From Pseudomonas sp. Irchel 3H7 (GTDB taxonomy: Bacteria > Pseudomonadota > Gammaproteobacteria > Pseudomonadales > Pseudomonadaceae), in NCBI RefSeq assembly GCF_900187605.1, contig NZ_FYEA01000005.1, positions 349,866 through 413,865 of the forward strand: a stretch of 64,000 nt of DNA. The letters are read 5' to 3'. The translations under genes were made by a program, and so were the position numbers. The notes below the pieces were generated by a model. The model saw only the letters and a list, made by a program, of their open reading frames with translations. It was not told the origin of the DNA and made no database searches. This document shows, one piece after another, positions 39,169-47,603 of this stretch (within the stretch, counting starts at the first letter, position 1; every line of letters starts with the position of its first letter).

Positions 39169-39837
39169 ATGAGCAAAAAAGTTGCAGTGATCCTGTCCGG
39201 CAGTGGCGTGTACGACGGCGCCGAAATCCATGAAAGCGTCATCACCCTGCTGCGCCTCGACCAACGTGGCGCGCAGGTACAGTGCTTCGCCCCGAACATC
39301 GCGCAATTGCATGTGATAAATCACCTGACCGGCGAAGAAATGCCCGAGTCGCGCAACGTCCTGGTGGAATCGGCGCGCATTGCCCGCGGCAACATCAAGG
39401 ACATCCGCGACGCCGATGTCGACGACTTCGATGCGCTGATCGTGCCGGGCGGGTTTGGTGCGGCGAAGAACCTTTCGAACTTTGCCGTTGAAGGCGCGGG
39501 CTGCACCGTGCAGCCGCAAGTGCTGGCCTTGGCCGAAGCATTCGCCGAAGCAGGCAAACCGGTGGGCCTGATGTGCATTTCCCCGGCATTGGCGGCGAAG
39601 ATCTATGGCCCGGGCGTGACCTGCACCATCGGCAACGACGCCGACACCGCCACGGCGATGAACAAGATGGGTGCCACTCATGAAGACTGCGCGGTGACGG
39701 AAATCATCGAAGACAAGGCGCGCAAACTGGTGACGACCCCGGCTTACATGCTGGCGCAGAACATCAGTGAGGCGGCTTCGGGGATCAACAAGCTCGTGGA
39801 TCGCGTCCTCGAACTGACCCACGAAAACGACGCCTGA
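39169..39837 (+). CDS. elbB: isoprenoid biosynthesis glyoxalase ElbB
   Basis: A 222-residue protein of the DJ-1/class I amidotransferase-like superfamily: GSGVYDGAEIHESVITLLRL, ESARIARGNIKDIRDADVDD, PGGFGAAKNLSNFAVEGAGC and GLMCISPALAAKIYG with the nucleophile cysteine. The E. coli homologue has glyoxalase activity and affects lycopene yield. A GAGAGAAA ribosome-binding site precedes the ATG. It is probably monocistronic. Confidence 0.93.
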   Translation: MSKKVAVILSGSGVYDGAEIHESVITLLRLDQRGAQVQCFAPNIAQLHVINHLTGEEMPESRNVLVESARIARGNIKDIRDADVDDFDALIVPGGFGAAKNLSNFAVEGAGCTVQPQVLALAEAFAEAGKPVGLMCISPALAAKIYGPGVTCTIGNDADTATAMNKMGATHEDCAVTEIIEDKARKLVTTPAYMLAQNISEAASGINKLVDRVLELTHENDA

Positions 39838-39845
39838 TTCCCCGT

Positions 39846-39980
39846 ATGATCGTTCCCACGCTCTGCGTGGGAATGCCGCCATTGGCGCTCCGCGCCTGCT
39901 CACTTTGGCGTTACATTTGCGGTAAGACCGGAACGCAGAGCGTCCCAAGATGCATTCCCACGCGGAGCGTGGGAATGATC
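39846..39980. repeat. intergenic palindromic repeat, family D, copy 2
   Basis: ATGATCGTTCCCACGCTCTG on the left and CGCGGAGCGTGGGAATGATC on the right form the outer arms. The interior shares ACGCAGAGCGTCCCA with copy 1. It lies 9 bp after elbB and ends 10 bp before the convergent UPF0178 gene. Confidence 0.8.
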
Positions 39981-39990
39981 GTCATAAGGC

Positions 39991-40446
39991 TCAGGGTTTG
40001 CGCGTCAGTCGGGTCAGGATCCGGTCCAGCGCATTGGCAAACGCCTGTTTCTCGCGATCGCCAAACGGCGCCGGTCCGCCGCTCATCTGGCCTTGTTCGC
40101 GCAGATCAGTGAACAGATTGCGCACGGCCAAGCGCTCGCCCATGTTCTGCGCATCGAACTCCTTGCCGCGTGGATCCAGCGCCGCCACGCCCTTCTTCAC
40201 CAAACGATCGGCCAATGGAATATCGCTGCAAATCACCAGCTCCCCCGGTACCGCGTGCTCGACCAGATAATCGTCTGCCGCATCCGGGCCGCTCGGCACC
40301 ACGATCAGTTTGACGATGGCCAGCCCCGGCTTGATCTGCGGCTGCCCGGCCACCAGCACCACTTCGAACTGGCGCTTGAGGGCGAACTTCACCACCAGAT
40401 CCTTCGCCGCCCGTGGGCAGGCGTCGGCATCGATCCATACACGCAT
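39991..40446 (-). CDS. UPF0178 (YaiI/YqxD) family protein
   Basis: The 151-residue protein starts MRVWIDADACPRAAKDLVVK, the hallmark of UPF0178, with DYLVEHAVPGELVICSDIPL and DPRGKEFDAQNMGERLAVRN. The acidic residues and the fold resemble a PIN/NYN-like nuclease domain, but no activity is established to my knowledge. The start at 40446 is chosen by family length; the frame remains open upstream through the adjacent REPIN. Confidence 0.88.
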   Translation of the reverse strand: MRVWIDADACPRAAKDLVVKFALKRQFEVVLVAGQPQIKPGLAIVKLIVVPSGPDAADDYLVEHAVPGELVICSDIPLADRLVKKGVAALDPRGKEFDAQNMGERLAVRNLFTDLREQGQMSGGPAPFGDREKQAFANALDRILTRLTRKP

Positions 40447-40465
40447 TTTCTTTACCTCTAAAAGC

Positions 40466-40566
40466 AAAAGATCGCAGCCTTCGGCAACGCCTACAGAGTG
40501 CGCGTCGCGCCGCAATATTGCGACATGCTACGCCCATGTAGGAGCTGCCGAAGGCTGCGATCTTTT
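40466..40566. repeat. REPIN, family B, copy 2
   Basis: AAAAGATCGCAGCCTTCGGC on the left and GCCGAAGGCTGCGATCTTTT on the right with a 61-bp interior. The left arm differs slightly after TTCGGCA (ACGCCTACA). It lies between the UPF0178 gene and the FTR1 gene. Confidence 0.83.
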
Positions 40567-40580
40567 AAGGGAGCACTCAA

Positions 40581-42479
40581 TCAAACAGCCGAAACCCGCC
40601 GCTTCTCCGCCACCCAACTACGCCCATACAACACCACAATCGCCAGAATCGCCACCGCTTGCGCCGTCAGCGAATAGGCATCGGCATGAATCCCCAGCCA
40701 GTCGAATTCAAAGAACGCCACCGGCCGCGTGCCAAAGATTCCGGCTTCCTGCAACGCCTTCACGCCATGCCCGGCAAACACCACCGACAACGCGCAGAGC
40801 AACGCGGCGTTGATGCTGAAGAACAGCGTCAACGGCAGTTTCGCCGAACCGCGCAGGATTACCCACGCCAGCCCCACCAGCAGCACCAATGCCGTCGCGC
40901 CACCGGCGAGGACCGCGTCATGCCCGGCCGGGCCGGCCTGCAGCCACAGGGTTTCGTAGAACAGGATCACTTCGAACAGCTCGCGATACACCGAGAAGAA
41001 CGCCAGAATCGCGAAGCCGAAACGCCCGCCACCACCGACCAGACTGCTCTTGATGTAATCCTGCCAGGCCGCTGCATGCCGGCGGTCATGCATCCACACA
41101 CCGAGCCACAAGACCATGACACTGGCAAACAGCGCCGTGGCGCCTTCGAGCAGTTCACGCTGCGAGCCGCTGACGTCGATCACATACGCCGCCAACGCCC
41201 AGGTGCCGAGGCCGGCCAGCAGCGCCAGGCCCCAACCGACGTTGACACTGCGCACCGCTGACTGCTGGCCGGTGTTGCGCAGGAACGCAAGAATCGCCGC
41301 CAGCACCAGAATCGCTTCCAGACCTTCGCGCAGCAGAATCAGCAGGCCGGAAATGTAGCTCAGCGACCAGCTCAGGCCGTCGCTGCCGAGCAACCCGGCG
41401 GATTCCTTGAGCTTGGCCTTTGCGGCCTCCAGACGCTGCTCGGCCTGCTCGACCGGCAAACCGTCCTGCAACGATTGCCGGTAAGCCATCAGCGATTTTT
41501 CTGTGTCCTTGCGCACATTGGCGTCGACGTTATCCAGCGAGCTCTCGACCAGTTCGAAGCCTTCCAGATAGGCCGCGACCGACAGGTCGTATGCCTGATC
41601 GTGTTCGCCGGCGCGATACGCGGCAAGGCTCTTGTCCAGCGTTGCGGCGGTGTAGTCGAGCAACTGCGCCGGGCCGCGCTTGACCTGCGGCGGCTGCGCA
41701 CGTTGTGCACGGAACGTCGCTGCGGCTTGCGCGCCGTCGGCGGCCTGTACCTCAGCCGGGGTCTGGCGCGCCAGATCGGCGATGTTGTAAGTCTTCTCGG
41801 CTTTGGCCGCCGCCGGATCGGCGCTGAAGCCGGCGATGTAAGTCGCCAGATCCCAACGCTGGCGATCATCAAGCTGATCGGCAAACGCCGGCATGTCGGT
41901 GCCTTCGACGCCTTGGCCAAGGGTGTTGTAGATCGCGTACAAGCTCAGGTGATCCAACCGCGCCGCATCACGCAGATTGGCCGGTGCCGGGGTCATGCCG
42001 AGCCCCGCCGGGCCGTCACCGGCGCCACTGTCGCCGTGGCACACCGAGCAATTCTGCGCATAGAGCGGCGCACCACGGGTGGGATCGGGGGTGATGATCG
42101 GTGCTTGGCTGACTTCATACGCCACCGCCAGTTGCGCGCCCAGTTGCCGCGCCTGTCGGGCCACTTCGGCGCCGTCCTGTTTCGCGGTGATCGCCGCGTG
42201 CAAGGCTTCAACGCCCTGCTCCAGCGCAGCCTTTTCAGGCTTGGCCGGCATGCCGGCGATCAAGCCTTGCAGCGCCCGCGTGAACTCCAGTTGCTCGCGG
42301 TATTCGGAATCATCGACAACCTTGCCCGCCGCTACCGTCGGCGGGTAGTCGGCGCTGATGTAATCGAGCAAATGCAGCGCTTGCGGTGCGCCTTCCACGG
42401 TATCAGCCAGCAGATTGAAGCTGCTCAGGGCAAACAACGGGAACACCAGCCAGGCCAGGAAACGGGACGCGGCAGTCAT
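40581..42479 (-). CDS. cytochrome c-FTR1 fusion iron permease
   Basis: The 632-residue protein has a signal peptide, a periplasmic region with one cytochrome c domain (heme motif CSVCH near residue 145, likely Met ligand in TDMPAFADQL), a helical linker and a C-terminal FTR1 permease with seven or so membrane segments. The two iron-translocating REXXE motifs are present: LLREGLEAILVLAAI and YRELFEVILFYE. The arrangement suggests ferrous iron uptake in which the heme domain accepts the electron on oxidation to Fe3+. A similar protein is known in this neighbourhood in P. aeruginosa (from memory). It is flanked by a REPIN on one side and a LysR gene on the other. Confidence 0.9.
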   Translation of the reverse strand: MTAASRFLAWLVFPLFALSSFNLLADTVEGAPQALHLLDYISADYPPTVAAGKVVDDSEYREQLEFTRALQGLIAGMPAKPEKAALEQGVEALHAAITAKQDGAEVARQARQLGAQLAVAYEVSQAPIITPDPTRGAPLYAQNCSVCHGDSGAGDGPAGLGMTPAPANLRDAARLDHLSLYAIYNTLGQGVEGTDMPAFADQLDDRQRWDLATYIAGFSADPAAAKAEKTYNIADLARQTPAEVQAADGAQAAATFRAQRAQPPQVKRGPAQLLDYTAATLDKSLAAYRAGEHDQAYDLSVAAYLEGFELVESSLDNVDANVRKDTEKSLMAYRQSLQDGLPVEQAEQRLEAAKAKLKESAGLLGSDGLSWSLSYISGLLILLREGLEAILVLAAILAFLRNTGQQSAVRSVNVGWGLALLAGLGTWALAAYVIDVSGSQRELLEGATALFASVMVLWLGVWMHDRRHAAAWQDYIKSSLVGGGGRFGFAILAFFSVYRELFEVILFYETLWLQAGPAGHDAVLAGGATALVLLVGLAWVILRGSAKLPLTLFFSINAALLCALSVVFAGHGVKALQEAGIFGTRPVAFFEFDWLGIHADAYSLTAQAVAILAIVVLYGRSWVAEKRRVSAV

Positions 42480-42555
42480 GAAGAATTCTCAAATGGAAAT
42501 GCGAAGTTACATATTGTTCACTTCGAACGCGTTTCCCTCAAGCTTTGTCGGCAAT

Positions 42556-43455
42556 TTAGCCTAACGCCGGACTGCCGCTACGGTAGTGTTCGGCCATGAA
42601 CTCAACGAACACTTTGACCTTGAGCGCCACATGCCGGGCATGGGGATACAGCGCGTAATAGTGCCGTTGACCCAGGCTGCAGTTGGGTAGCATCTGCACC
42701 AACCGTCCGCTCAACAAGTCATCCTGCACCGTCGCACGGGTGAACGCGGCAATGCCCACACCGGCCAACGCAGCGGCGTGCAGCGAGCTGATCGAATCGG
42801 CCTTGAAGCGCCCATGCGCACGGATCTGCGTGGCAACTCCGCGCGCATCGGTCAGCGTCCAGTCACTGCCACCGGCAAACGCCAGCAACTGATGCCCGGC
42901 CAGTTCCCGCACCTGCCGTACCAATCCGTGCCGTGCGATATAGGCCGGTGACGCGACCAGCAGCATCGGCGAAACCGTGAGCAACCGCGCCACCAGAGAC
43001 GAATCTTCAAGCGGCCCGCAGATGCGCAACGCGACATCGAGGCCTTCGGCGATCAGATCGACAAAACGGTCATCGCAGGACAGATCAACTTCAATCTCGG
43101 GATAACGCTGTTGAAACCCTGGCAGCCACTTCGCCAGTTCCAGCGTACCGATGACCACGGGCGCACTGATGCGCAAGACACCACTGGGTTTCTCCTGGGC
43201 CTGACCGACCGCCACAGCGGCCTGATCAAGGCGATCGAGAATATCCACGCAGGCGAGGTAATACTGCTGCCCCGCCGTGGTCAGGCTGAAACGCCGGGTG
43301 TTGCGATTGATCAGACGCGTGCCCAGCTCGGCTTCCAGTTGCTGCAACTGCCGGGAGATGGTCGAGTGCGTAGTCTCGAGCCGTTCCGCCGCAGCACTGA
43401 AACCGCGACACTCGACGATGCAACGGAACGCACGCATGGCCAGCAGTTGATTCAT
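42556..43455 (-). CDS. LysR-family transcriptional regulator
   Basis: A 299-residue regulator with an N-terminal winged helix-turn-helix (AERLETTHSTISRQLQQLEA; RNTRRFSLTTAGQQYYLACV) and a substrate-binding domain. The start MNQLLAMRAFRCIVECRGFS at 43455 is preferred to an upstream TTG. It ends 76 bp upstream of the FTR1 gene on the same strand and is divergent from the five-gene lipoprotein operon, separated by 128 bp. LysR proteins often control a divergent neighbour, so the operon is a possible target, but no T-N11-A site stands out. Confidence 0.9.
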   Translation of the reverse strand: MNQLLAMRAFRCIVECRGFSAAAERLETTHSTISRQLQQLEAELGTRLINRNTRRFSLTTAGQQYYLACVDILDRLDQAAVAVGQAQEKPSGVLRISAPVVIGTLELAKWLPGFQQRYPEIEVDLSCDDRFVDLIAEGLDVALRICGPLEDSSLVARLLTVSPMLLVASPAYIARHGLVRQVRELAGHQLLAFAGGSDWTLTDARGVATQIRAHGRFKADSISSLHAAALAGVGIAAFTRATVQDDLLSGRLVQMLPNCSLGQRHYYALYPHARHVALKVKVFVEFMAEHYRSGSPALG

Positions 43456-43535
43456 TGAAGTACCGCAACTCAATTGATCGGTGAGCGGGCAAGCCTAGCG
43501 CAATCCATACCACCCCGGCAGCTGCAAAGCGCCCC

Positions 43536-43541
43536 TATAAT
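43536..43541 (+). promoter_or_regulatory. -10 box upstream of first COG3014-type gene
   Basis: A perfect TATAAT 42 bp before the start codon, without a good -35 at 16-18 bp. A missing -35 would fit activator dependence. A closely similar box (TATAAT followed by GC-rich GCCGCGCC) precedes the second paralogue. Confidence 0.5.
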
Positions 43542-43583
43542 GCGCCATCATTTCGCCCTCTCCGTTCAAGGAAGAACCCGCTC

Positions 43584-44984
43584 ATGCGCCACTGTTTGTT
43601 GCCATCCCTGCTGATCGCCACCCTTGTGCAACTCAGTGGTTGCGCCGCTTACCGTGATTACGACCTGGAACTGCAACAGACCACGCAACAGCTCAAGGCC
43701 GGCAATATCGGCGGTTCACTGGCCTTGATCGAGGCACACAACCCGGGCGAAGAAAAGGATTTGCTCTATTACTTCGAGAAGGGTGCGGTGCTAAGCGCTG
43801 GCGGTGAATTCCCGCAGAGCCAGATTGCCTGGCGTAGCGCCGAGCAAATGGTCATACAGCGCCAGGACACCATTGAAACCACTGGCGACAAATTGCTCGC
43901 CGCCATGGGCAATCAGTGGGGCAGCATCATCAATGACAAGCTGCGCCGCTACGATGGCTACGACTACGAAAAAGTCATGCTGACCACGCAAATGGCCCTC
44001 AACCAACTGGCCCTGAATGACTTTGACGGTGCCCGCGCCGACATCAAGAAAACCCACGAGCGTGAAGCACTGATCGCCCGGCAGCGAGAACTGGAATACG
44101 AGCGTGTCGAAGAGGCGGCCAAGGCCAGCGGCGCCCGCGTCCATTACAAGGACCTGCAAGGCTACCCAGTGGTCATGCTGGAATCATCCGCCGTCATCGC
44201 CTTGAAGAACGGCTATCAGAGCGCGTTCAGTCACTATCTCGCCGGTTTTACCTACGAAGCGCTCGGCGAGAAAGATCTGGCAGCGCCCGGCTATCGTCAG
44301 GCGATCGAACTGCGCCCGGACATGGGGTTTTTCCAGCAGGCATTGCGCGACCTCGACAACCCTGGACTGAAGGCAGACGAAAGCGACGTACTGATCATCG
44401 TGCAGAGCGGCCTGGCACCGGCCCGCAGTTCCGTGCGCGTGCCCTATCCGGTGAAGTTGGCGGACGGGCAAGTCATCGTCGCCAATGTATCGTTTCCCGT
44501 GATGGTGCCAGACACATCCACACCTTCATTCAATCAAGTGAGCATCGACGGTCGTCAGAAAAAGCTGATCGCCGTCAACAGCATTACCGACATGTCCTTG
44601 CGCACCCTGCGTGACGACATGCCGGGCATTATCCAGCGTACGACCTATCGGGCCTTTCTGGCGGCTGACGTTCAAGCCACGGACAACCGACGCGACCCGA
44701 GCAAAGCCTCCTATGTCACTCATTGGGACGGTTTCGAGCAGGCCGACACCCGCACCTGGCGCACCTTGCCCAACCTCACCCAAGTCGTGCGTCTGCGCCT
44801 GAAAAAGGGTGATCACCTGATCAGCCTGCCCAACGCGCCCGGCGCTGCTCCAATGAAAATCCGCATCGACCAGAATCGCCAGGTTATCGGCCTGCGCGCC
44901 TTGGGTGAGCACGTGTTTGCCAATGGCAGCGCCTTCCAGTCCAGCGGGGCACCGGCAAGCAGCGTGGTATCCAACCTGAAATAA
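43584..44984 (+). CDS. COG3014-type lipoprotein, paralogue 1
   Basis: A 466-residue lipoprotein: the lipobox LVQLSGC follows a short hydrophobic segment, with Ala after the lipid cysteine, so outer-membrane sorting is likely. Residues from about 55 contain YYFEKGAVLSAGGEFPQSQI and later DGYDYEKVMLTTQMALNQLA and DFDGARADIKKTHEREALIA; the SYQSAF-like block and a tetratricopeptide-like helical pattern fit the COG3014 family. The C-terminal half is rich in beta-strand-like sequence. It is clearly homologous along its whole length to the next gene. Function is unknown. Confidence 0.82.
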   Translation: MRHCLLPSLLIATLVQLSGCAAYRDYDLELQQTTQQLKAGNIGGSLALIEAHNPGEEKDLLYYFEKGAVLSAGGEFPQSQIAWRSAEQMVIQRQDTIETTGDKLLAAMGNQWGSIINDKLRRYDGYDYEKVMLTTQMALNQLALNDFDGARADIKKTHEREALIARQRELEYERVEEAAKASGARVHYKDLQGYPVVMLESSAVIALKNGYQSAFSHYLAGFTYEALGEKDLAAPGYRQAIELRPDMGFFQQALRDLDNPGLKADESDVLIIVQSGLAPARSSVRVPYPVKLADGQVIVANVSFPVMVPDTSTPSFNQVSIDGRQKKLIAVNSITDMSLRTLRDDMPGIIQRTTYRAFLAADVQATDNRRDPSKASYVTHWDGFEQADTRTWRTLPNLTQVVRLRLKKGDHLISLPNAPGAAPMKIRIDQNRQVIGLRALGEHVFANGSAFQSSGAPASSVVSNLK

Positions 44985-45021
44985 GTAATGGCATCTAACT
45001 AACCAGTGCAATTAAAAAGCT

Positions 45022-45051
45022 ATTACATAGCCACTACCACCCGCTTATAAT
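45022..45051 (+). promoter_or_regulatory. probable second promoter inside the lipoprotein operon
   Basis: ATTACA (45022-45027) and TATAAT (45046-45051) are separated by 18 bp. They precede a ~140-nt leader of the second paralogue. The leader contains CCTCAGGTTATGAGG, a small hairpin, but no gene. Confidence 0.5.
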
Positions 45052-45191
45052 GCCGCGCCCTCGCTATTGCGAAACGGCATTAAAGCTCCTCAGGTTATGA
45101 GGAATTGGCAGGAGGCCAGTGCCACTGTCGATGGGTCACACCAGCCCGACCAGCATCCGCGGCTGTATTACTCCAGGGAAGAAGTACCCCC

Positions 45192-46586
45192 ATGGCATTC
45201 CGCGCCCCCACTCTGATCGCGCTCAGCGCCGTCACTCTGCTGTCCGGCTGTTCGGCGTTTCGCAATTACGACTCTGAATTGGCACAGACCAATCAGCAAC
45301 TGGCCACCGGCAACGTCGACGCCGCGCTGACTCTGCTGGAAAAGAACAACACCGGCCCTGATAAAGACCTGCTCTATTACTTCGAGAAAGGTGAGTTGCT
45401 GCGCGCCAAGGGCGACCTCTCCGGCAGCCAGAATGCCTGGACCAGCGCCGACCAGGTGGTTGGCAAGTGGGAAGACTCGGTCAAGCTCGATACCGACAAG
45501 TACCTGGCCCAGTTCGGCAGTTTCCTGGTCAACGACAAAGTGCGTCGCTACGAAGGCTATGACTACGAAAAAGTCATGTTGACCACGCAGATGGCCCTGA
45601 ACCTGCTGGCAGTCAACGATTTCGACGGCGCACGTACTGCGATCAAGAAAACTCACGAACGTGAAGCAGTGATCGCCGAGCTGCGTGACAAGGAATACCT
45701 CAAGAGCGAGGAAGAAGCCGAAAAAGAAGGCATCAAGACGCAGTACAAGGACCTGCAAGGCTACCCGGTCGCCAGTCTCGACGCGCCGGAAGTGGTTGGC
45801 CTGAAAAACAGCTACCAGAGTGCGTTCAGCCATTACCTGTCCGGTTTCGTCTATGAAGCCCTGGGCGAGAAAGGCCTGGCTGCACCGGGCTACCGCAAGG
45901 CTGCCGAACTGCGCCCGAACACGCCGCTGCTGGAGCAGGCGCTGGTCAATCTCGACAAGCCGAGCAAGTCCGACGACAGCGACATTCTGATCGTTGTGCA
46001 AAGCGGTCTGGCCCCAGCCCGCGACTCGATCCGCGTTCCGCTGCCATTGCCGATCTCCAACAATGTGGTGATCACGCCGCTGTCGTTCCCGATCATCAAA
46101 CCGGACACCTCCACGGCGACTTTCGCGCAAATCGGCGTCGACGGTCAGCAGGTCGATCTGACCGCGCTCAACAGCACCACCGCCATGTCCCGCCGCGCTC
46201 TGCGTGACGACATGCCGGGGATCATTCTGCGCACCACCGTGCGGGCGATCACCAAAGGCGTGGCGCAGAAGAAGATCAACGAAACCAACCCCCTGGCCGG
46301 TCTGGCCGTCGGTATCTCTTCAGCTGTGCTCGAAGGTGCCGATACCCGTACGTGGCGTACCCTGCCGGACAACACCCAAGTGGTGCGTCTGCGACTGAAA
46401 AAGGGTGAGCATCAGGTTACCCTGCCGAGCGCCGTGGGCGGTTCGGTGGTCAAGGTGACTGTCGATCAGCGTTACCAAGTGATCAGCCTGCGCGCTGTGG
46501 GCAACCAGGTGTTCGCCGGCGGTCTCGCCGCTCACGTGATCCCGAGCGCCGGCGCAACCAACGTCGCCAGCCTCAAACAACCTTAA
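45192..46586 (+). CDS. COG3014-type lipoprotein, paralogue 2
   Basis: A 464-residue lipoprotein with the lipobox LLSGC and Ser at +2. It runs colinear with paralogue 1: DKDLLYYFEKGELLRAKGDL, YEGYDYEKVMLTTQMALNLL, DFDGARTAIKKTHEREAVIA, DLQGYPVASLDAPEVVGLKN and SDILIVVQSGLAPARDSIRV. The start at 45192 is taken because the signal peptide begins there; in-frame upstream codons have no signal sequence. It is followed after 15 bp by the YcfL-like gene. Confidence 0.83.
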   Translation: MAFRAPTLIALSAVTLLSGCSAFRNYDSELAQTNQQLATGNVDAALTLLEKNNTGPDKDLLYYFEKGELLRAKGDLSGSQNAWTSADQVVGKWEDSVKLDTDKYLAQFGSFLVNDKVRRYEGYDYEKVMLTTQMALNLLAVNDFDGARTAIKKTHEREAVIAELRDKEYLKSEEEAEKEGIKTQYKDLQGYPVASLDAPEVVGLKNSYQSAFSHYLSGFVYEALGEKGLAAPGYRKAAELRPNTPLLEQALVNLDKPSKSDDSDILIVVQSGLAPARDSIRVPLPLPISNNVVITPLSFPIIKPDTSTATFAQIGVDGQQVDLTALNSTTAMSRRALRDDMPGIILRTTVRAITKGVAQKKINETNPLAGLAVGISSAVLEGADTRTWRTLPDNTQVVRLRLKKGEHQVTLPSAVGGSVVKVTVDQRYQVISLRAVGNQVFAGGLAAHVIPSAGATNVASLKQP

Positions 46587-46601
46587 GAACGGAGTCTTTG
46601 C

Positions 46602-46976
46602 ATGCGCTTCAAACTCATCGCCGTCGCCGCCCTCGCCTTACTGGCGAGCGGTTGCGCCACCCCGCCACCGCCAGAGCCGGGCAGCGCCGCGAGCAAAGTC
46701 GTGGCCATGGGTCCGCAGAAACACATCGTCGTCGGCGCCATGCGCGTCGCTCGCGAAAACGGCTTCATGACGGTCAATGTGCAGTTGAGCAACACCCTCA
46801 ACAGCAACAAGATCTTCTACTACCGCTTCGCCTGGCTCGGCGCGGAAGGTTTCCCGATCGCCGAAGAAGAAGTGTGGAAAAGCCAAATGATGTACGGCGC
46901 CCAGACCAGCTTCATTCAGGGGATTGCCCCGACCCCGAAAGCCGTGGACTTCCGTCTGGAAATCAAGACGCCGTAA
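46602..46976 (+). CDS. YcfL-like (DUF1425) lipoprotein
   Basis: A 124-residue lipoprotein with the lipobox LLASGC and the C-terminal DUF1425 domain (VNVQLSNTLNSNKIFYYRFA; EEEVWKSQMMYGAQTSFIQG). In E. coli ycfL lies directly upstream of lpoB; the same order is found here. It has an AACGGAG ribosome-binding site and is followed after 36 bp by the LpoB-like gene. Confidence 0.83.
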   Translation: MRFKLIAVAALALLASGCATPPPPEPGSAASKVVAMGPQKHIVVGAMRVARENGFMTVNVQLSNTLNSNKIFYYRFAWLGAEGFPIAEEEVWKSQMMYGAQTSFIQGIAPTPKAVDFRLEIKTP

Positions 46977-47012
46977 GCCTGACACCCTATTTCTGATTTA
47001 GAGAGCATTCCC

Positions 47013-47600
47013 ATGTTTGTACGCTTTTCCTGCATTGCCGTTATCGCCCTGCTGGCCTCCGGTTGCGCCAACACTTCGCCGACCCTGGGCAGCAAGAACA
47101 TCAGCTACGGCGACACCAAAGCGGTTGAAACCGTGACCAACGAATTCGGTTCGACCGACCTGCAAATGATCGCCGAGTCGATGACCCGCTCGCTGGCTCA
47201 GTCCGGCATTCTGCAGGGCCGTCCGGTGGTTCAGGTCTACGACGTGAAGAACAAGACCAGCGAGTACATCGACACTCGCGAAATCACCACCAGCATCAAG
47301 ACTCAACTGATGAAAACCGGCGTAGCGCGCTTTGCCAGTGACAACAACGCGATGCAGAGCCAGGTTGACCAGCTCAAGCTGCAAAACCAGAGCGGCCTGT
47401 ACAAGAAGAGCACCGTGGCCAAGACTGGCAACATGGTTGCCGCCAAGTACCGCATCGAAGGTTCGATCAGCTCGATCGTCAAGCGCAGCAGCGACTACAA
47501 GGACGTCTTCTACAAATTCAGCCTGCAACTGATCGACGTTGAAAGCGGTCTGGCCGAGTGGATGGACGAAAAAGAGATCCGCAAAACCACGGAGCGTTAA
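47013..47600 (+). CDS. LpoB-like penicillin-binding protein activator
   Basis: A 195-residue lipoprotein with the lipobox LLASGC. The region DLQMIAESMTRSLAQSGILQ then GRPVVQVYDVKNKTSEYIDT and REITTSIKTQLMKTGVARFA follows the C-terminal domain of LpoB, the outer-membrane activator of PBP1b in E. coli. The disordered proline-rich linker of E. coli LpoB is nearly absent here (about 15 residues between lipid Cys and domain), so the protein could hardly reach across the periplasm in the same way. In Pseudomonas the known PBP1b activator is LpoP, which is unrelated, so the target of this protein is uncertain. Confidence 0.82.
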   Translation: MFVRFSCIAVIALLASGCANTSPTLGSKNISYGDTKAVETVTNEFGSTDLQMIAESMTRSLAQSGILQGRPVVQVYDVKNKTSEYIDTREITTSIKTQLMKTGVARFASDNNAMQSQVDQLKLQNQSGLYKKSTVAKTGNMVAAKYRIEGSISSIVKRSSDYKDVFYKFSLQLIDVESGLAEWMDEKEIRKTTER

Positions 47601-47603
47601 TTG

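Noticed and set aside
45088..45191. Small upstream frame (ATG in CCTCAGGTTATGAGG) in the leader of the second COG3014-type gene
   Set aside because: It runs out of frame into the lipoprotein gene and has no convincing ribosome-binding site; I treat it as part of the leader.
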